From assembly GCA_001821795.1 (NCBI GenBank), contig MHOB01000010.1, forward strand, positions 17,357 to 31,904: a stretch of DNA of 14,548 nt. The letters are read 5' to 3'. The notes beneath the pieces were generated by a model that worked only from the letters and a program-made list of their open reading frames with translations, was not told the DNA's origin and did not search any database. This document shows, in pieces, positions 11,730 to 14,548 of the stretch (position 1 is the stretch's first letter; every line of letters starts with the position of its first letter). The position numbers and the translations under genes were made by a program. This DNA comes from Candidatus Ryanbacteria bacterium RIFCSPLOWO2_12_FULL_47_9c. Lineage in GTDB: Bacteria > Patescibacteriota > Minisyncoccia > Ryanbacterales > GWA2-47-10b.

Positions 11730-12584
11730 TCACCGCCGGAGAGAAAGAAACCTGCCGTTGCTCATAAATGTAATTCCACCATCATAGTCGGTCCGGAAAA
11801 GCGTAGATCCTATCGATGCAAGCCGCGAGAGCGTTTCTGTATGCGGGTGGCCATAGCGATTCTTCTTGCCAACAGAGATAACAGTATAGACGGGCATGAC
11901 TTTTTCAAGGAAAAGACGGGTCGTGGAATATTGTGAACCATGGTGCGCAACTTTCAAAACATCGCTTTTAAGCTCAGCGCCCGAACTAGCAAGGCGAATC
12001 TCGTCCCCGCGCTCTATATCTCCGGTAAACAAAAACTCTGTCTCGCCATATACAAGCCGCGCAACAACCATAACTTCATTTGATTTATCTGGCGTTTCTT
12101 TAATATCTTCCGAAAACGGCCCAAGAATTTTAAGAGACACGCCGTTATCTAAAATGAACTGGTCACCTGCTTTTACTATCTCGCGCCGCGCGCCGTTTTT
12201 TTCAACTTCTTTGTTCCACTCCGCAAGGAGTACGGAATTATCCTGAAAACCGTTTTCGACAACCGTCCGCACGTCATAGCTTTTGAGCACTTCGATAAGC
12301 CCGCCCAAATGGTCGCTGTCAGTATGCGTTGCAATCACAAGATCAATTGATTTATCGTACCCCGGCATGACACGCCCCAACCGAGACAAAACCTGCCGCC
12401 CGTATCCCCCATCAATAAGAACCTGCTTTCCTGACGGGGTCTCAATAAAAATCGCGTCTCCCTGACCGACGTCGAGGAACGAAACTAAAAGCAGCCCAGA
12501 GGAACCCACAAAAACCGCGCGCCAAACAAAAACCGCAACGAGCAGAAAAACACCAAGAATAATTTTTTGCGATTTTAGAAACAT
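11730..12584 (-). CDS. ComEC-type metallo-beta-lactamase, separate gene
   Basis: In most bacteria this domain is the C-terminal part of ComEC and is thought to degrade the non-transforming DNA strand outside the cell. Here it is a 284-residue stand-alone protein with an N-terminal membrane helix (KIILGVFLLVAVFVWRAVFV), which would place the domain outside. The family motifs are FLDVGQGDAIFIETP (36-50), VLIDGG, HTDSDH (87-92, with Asp in the second His position as often in ComEC), FTGDIE and AHHGSQYST. It starts 21 bases after the stop of the ComEC channel gene, so the two halves are probably co-expressed. The start ATG is followed directly by the membrane helix, which argues against a simple frameshift from the upstream gene. 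Confidence 0.9.
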   Translation of the reverse strand: MFLKSQKIILGVFLLVAVFVWRAVFVGSSGLLLVSFLDVGQGDAIFIETPSGKQVLIDGGYGRQVLSRLGRVMPGYDKSIDLVIATHTDSDHLGGLIEVLKSYDVRTVVENGFQDNSVLLAEWNKEVEKNGARREIVKAGDQFILDNGVSLKILGPFSEDIKETPDKSNEVMVVARLVYGETEFLFTGDIERGDEIRLASSGAELKSDVLKVAHHGSQYSTTRLFLEKVMPVYTVISVGKKNRYGHPHTETLSRLASIGSTLFRTDYDGGITFMSNGRFLSLRR

Positions 12585-12605
12585 TTATTTTGAGTCCACT
12601 ATATA

Positions 12606-13625
12606 TTATAAGAAATTTGTCGGTGCGTTCGCAAAAAATTGAATTACTGAAAGCTGGTAGGTAAGGAGAAGCCACGTTGGCTGGGCGAAGAGCGCGGCAA
12701 GCACCGGATGGATAAAGCCGGCAATTCCAACAAAAAAGCCAAACAACATAGTAAGAGGAATGACCATTAATACAAGTACATTGGTAATGGGTGCGACAAA
12801 TGATACTGTTCCGAAATAATAAAACAGAATCGGAAGCGTTGCGAGCTGGGCGGCGAGCGTGAGGGAAAGATTTTCGCGAAGCCCCCATACTTGAGGAACC
12901 CGTCCCAAAAACCGCGCAATACCTGGAGAAAAATAGATAAGCCCCGCGGTTGCCGCAATTGACAATTGAAACCCGATATCGCCCAAAAGAAGCGTCGGAT
13001 CAAAGAAAAGCATGAGAACAACTGCAGCACCAAGCGCGTTCCCTGCCGCATATTCGTGGCCAAAACGCCGTGCTGCGAGCGCAAGCACGCCCATGAGAGC
13101 GGCCCGCACAAGCGAACTCTGCGCACCCGTCGCGAGAGTGAAAAACAGGATTCCGACAATAGGAAACCAGAGAGAAGAAAATATCTTACCCAGGTAGCTA
13201 ACAATAATCGTCACATTGTAACCGGAAAGTGCCACAAGGTGGCTTGTTCCTGTTTTCCGGAACGCTTCGTATACTTCAAACGGAATCTGTGAGCGCGCCC
13301 CAACTAAAAGTCCGCCAAGATAGGAAGCGTGAGGTTCGGGAAGAGCGCGCGAAAGTTTGAGAGAAAACATATCGCGAAACTCTCCGAGATAGAACATCAA
13401 TGGATCCAGATACGCAAAAGAGATCGGACCGTGGACGGCGCGCACCATACCAAATGAAAACGCAAAGAGGATAACTGCACCCAAAAAATAAAAACGTCCC
13501 ATCCGCGAAAGCGCAACAAGAACAGCAAGCGCAAACACCCCGCCGCGAAAGAGAAATGTAAAAGGACCGCCGGCGGATACATACAAAACCCCCGCAATAA
13601 ATGCAAGCATTGCGGGGCGTGCCAT
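12606..13625 (-). CDS. comEC: ComEC/Rec2 DNA-uptake channel, competence domain only
   Basis: ComEC carries single-stranded DNA across the inner membrane during natural transformation. This 339-residue protein has about ten hydrophobic segments and the competence-domain signatures LGGLLVGARSQIPFEVYEAF and TGTSHLVALSGYNVTII, then ATGAQSSLVRAALMG and LLGDIGFQLSIAATAGL. Compared with full-length ComEC it lacks the N-terminal OB-fold (DUF4131): only two or three hydrophobic segments and about 30 residues precede the competence domain. It also lacks the C-terminal metallo-beta-lactamase, which is the next gene. The start lies six bases after the VanZ-like stop. Function in uptake is expected from the family. 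Confidence 0.92.
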   Translation of the reverse strand: MARPAMLAFIAGVLYVSAGGPFTFLFRGGVFALAVLVALSRMGRFYFLGAVILFAFSFGMVRAVHGPISFAYLDPLMFYLGEFRDMFSLKLSRALPEPHASYLGGLLVGARSQIPFEVYEAFRKTGTSHLVALSGYNVTIIVSYLGKIFSSLWFPIVGILFFTLATGAQSSLVRAALMGVLALAARRFGHEYAAGNALGAAVVLMLFFDPTLLLGDIGFQLSIAATAGLIYFSPGIARFLGRVPQVWGLRENLSLTLAAQLATLPILFYYFGTVSFVAPITNVLVLMVIPLTMLFGFFVGIAGFIHPVLAALFAQPTWLLLTYQLSVIQFFANAPTNFL

Positions 13626-13631
13626 GAAAAA

Positions 13632-14015
13632 TTACTTTGTCTTTACAAAACGGGTTGCCGCAAACGCGCCCACAAACGCAAAGAGCGTATCCCCCACGGT
13701 ATCCTTGACCCACATGCCCGGATTGTTGTTATAGAAAAACAAAACCTGCTTATCAACATTGAGTTCAACTATTTCCCATATTGCCGAGAAGATAAGCACA
13801 GAAATAATAATCTGAGAAAATTTTCGCGGACCGAAAATATAGGTAAGGAGCGCCATTATAAACGCGCCTCCCACAATATGCATGAATTTATCAATATTGT
13901 ACCGGATGATAATTTGAATCTGTGGTTTTGTAATATATAACTGCGCGTACACAGTCCAAACTGCCATTGCCAGGAAAGTGATAATAAGAAAAAACAAAAG
14001 TCTGCGCGATTTCAT
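13632..14015 (-). CDS. VanZ/DUF2238-like small membrane protein
   Basis: This 127-residue protein has four hydrophobic segments. The pattern NIDKFMHIVGGAF, then IWEIVEL, then WVKDTVGDTLFAFVGA matches the DK-x-x-H-x-x-G, WE-x-x-E and DT-x-x-D-x-x-x-x-x-x-GA signature of VanZ-like and DUF2238 membrane proteins. Their biochemical role is mostly unknown, and the link of VanZ to teicoplanin resistance should not be carried over. Its ATG overlaps the rnhA stop by four bases and comEC starts six bases after it, so it is translated within that operon. Confidence 0.75.
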   Translation of the reverse strand: MKSRRLLFFLIITFLAMAVWTVYAQLYITKPQIQIIIRYNIDKFMHIVGGAFIMALLTYIFGPRKFSQIIISVLIFSAIWEIVELNVDKQVLFFYNNNPGMWVKDTVGDTLFAFVGAFAATRFVKTK

Positions 14016-14458
14016 ATAAGCGCTCCCTGTTTCTTTCGGTCAAGGGCTTCGTTAACCATGCGGTCGGCATCTTTGTTTTTCTCACGCGGCACATACATAA
14101 AAGTTATTGAGCCGAAATCCATTTTCAGATTCCAGATTTTTATAAAAAGCGGAAACAATTTTTCCTCTTCAACTTTATACTGGCCAGTAAGTTGCTTCAT
14201 TACAAGTTCGCTATCCATCCTCACGTCAAGCGCCATAGTTTTGGTTTTTTCTTTTCCAAAAAGCGCTTTTACTTTTTTGAGCGCAAAAATCACCGCCTCG
14301 TACTCTGCTTCGTTATTTGTGCGCACTCCCAGCGCCTCACCGTATTCCTTAATCAATTTGCCAGAAGTATCTTGAATCACAATGCCAAGCGCCGCCGGCC
14401 CTGGGTTACCTCTTGAACCACCGTCGGTATAAATAATGAGCTTGCTTTCGCTTTTCAT
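14012..14458 (-). CDS. rnhA: Ribonuclease HI
   Basis: RNase HI cuts the RNA strand of RNA-DNA hybrids. From ATG 14458 the protein has 148 residues and begins KLIIYTDGGSRGNPGPAA, with catalytic Asp12, Glu50 (RTNNEAEY), Asp82 (MDSELVMKQL) and Asp132 (REKNKDADRMVNEA). The basic loop of E. coli RNase HI is not obvious, and the protein resembles the short bacterial/archaeal type. A TTG at 14485 could add nine residues, but it lies inside the upstream reading frame and has no support. The ATG overlaps the stop of the upstream partial gene in an ATGA junction, and the stop overlaps the next start in the same way. Confidence 0.95.
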   Translation of the reverse strand: MKSESKLIIYTDGGSRGNPGPAALGIVIQDTSGKLIKEYGEALGVRTNNEAEYEAVIFALKKVKALFGKEKTKTMALDVRMDSELVMKQLTGQYKVEEEKLFPLFIKIWNLKMDFGSITFMYVPREKNKDADRMVNEALDRKKQGALI

Positions 14459-14548
14459 GATAAATAACCAATCTGCCGCAACCAATAACTATTTTCCCAT
14501 TCCCAAAGAATTTTAGCGGCGTTGAATGCCTTTATATCGTTGAACCAA
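14455..14548 (-). CDS. 3' end of an unidentified gene (partial)
   Basis: The minus strand is open from the window edge for 30 codons to a TGA at 14457-14455, which overlaps the rnhA ATG by four bases. The other two frames both hit stops. The peptide is WFNDIKAFNAAKILWEWEN followed by SYWLRQIGYLS, rich in aromatic residues. I do not recognise it. The tight ATGA junction with rnhA supports a real, translationally coupled gene. Confidence 0.6.
   Translation of the reverse strand, partial: WFNDIKAFNAAKILWEWENSYWLRQIGYLS

Noticed and set aside
11700..11734. CGGTGA and TCACCG as a terminator between the secreted-protein and ComEC-type genes
   Set aside because: The arms are only six bases, the loop is long, no T run follows on either strand, and both arms sit at coding ends.
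1..14548. CRISPR arrays, tRNA genes, rRNA genes and transposases
   Set aside because: I looked for short regularly spaced repeats, tRNA T-arm patterns outside the tmRNA, and transposase or integrase motifs, and saw none. The only long repeat is the 105-bp pair.

Overview
The window looks like a piece of a small, streamlined bacterial genome, most likely a Candidate Phyla Radiation (Parcubacteria/Patescibacteria-type) organism. This is an inference from several signs: very short gene spacers, many start codons lying directly downstream of a -10 box with no room for a Shine-Dalgarno site (probable leaderless mRNAs), a ComEC split into two genes, short single-domain proteins, an infC-rpmI-rplT operon next to smpB-ssrA, and a uracil-DNA glycosylase that has lost its iron-sulfur ligands. 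No taxonomic search could be run.

Layout. 1-146 is the 5' end of a minus-strand arginyl-tRNA synthetase gene. 193-990 is the ribosome-rescue pair: smpB followed immediately by tmRNA, whose tag ends in an unusual ALAYA. 1079-1483 is an unrecognised small gene with a strong Shine-Dalgarno site and its own terminator. 1521-2279 (minus) is a ZIP metal transporter with an intrinsic terminator in its leader. 2368-3441 is infC-rpmI-rplT; infC runs 128 bases into rpmI in another frame.

3385-5381 is the most remarkable region. A perfect 105-bp direct repeat, holding the 3' end of rplT and the 3' end of a convergent NUDIX gene, flanks 1787 bp of extra DNA. That DNA carries a small membrane protein gene, a decayed second copy of an rplT 3' end, a 54-bp palindrome and an APH(2'')-like kinase gene. 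Collapsing the repeat gives a simple ancestral order in which rplT and the NUDIX gene overlapped tail to tail by 20 bp. The repeat is what keeps both genes intact. I read this as a site of insertion, probably repeated, at the rplT 3' end; a metagenome mis-join must also be excluded.

5764-6139 is a 376-base gap holding the NUDIX promoter and leader hairpin, plus a promoter-driven, well-folding candidate RNA of about 190 nt that I cannot assign to a family.

6140-10427 (minus) is a compact run: ndk, a beta-CASP metallo-beta-lactamase RNase, a LOG-like Rossmann protein, an aromatic amino-acid-type permease and a family 4 uracil-DNA glycosylase. 10470-11705 (+) is a secreted, membrane-anchored protein of unknown function. 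11730-14548 (minus) is another run: an unidentified partial gene, RNase HI, a VanZ/DUF2238-like membrane protein, the ComEC channel and the ComEC-type metallo-beta-lactamase. ComEC in this same window suggests DNA uptake as a possible source of the rplT insertion; that link is inference only.
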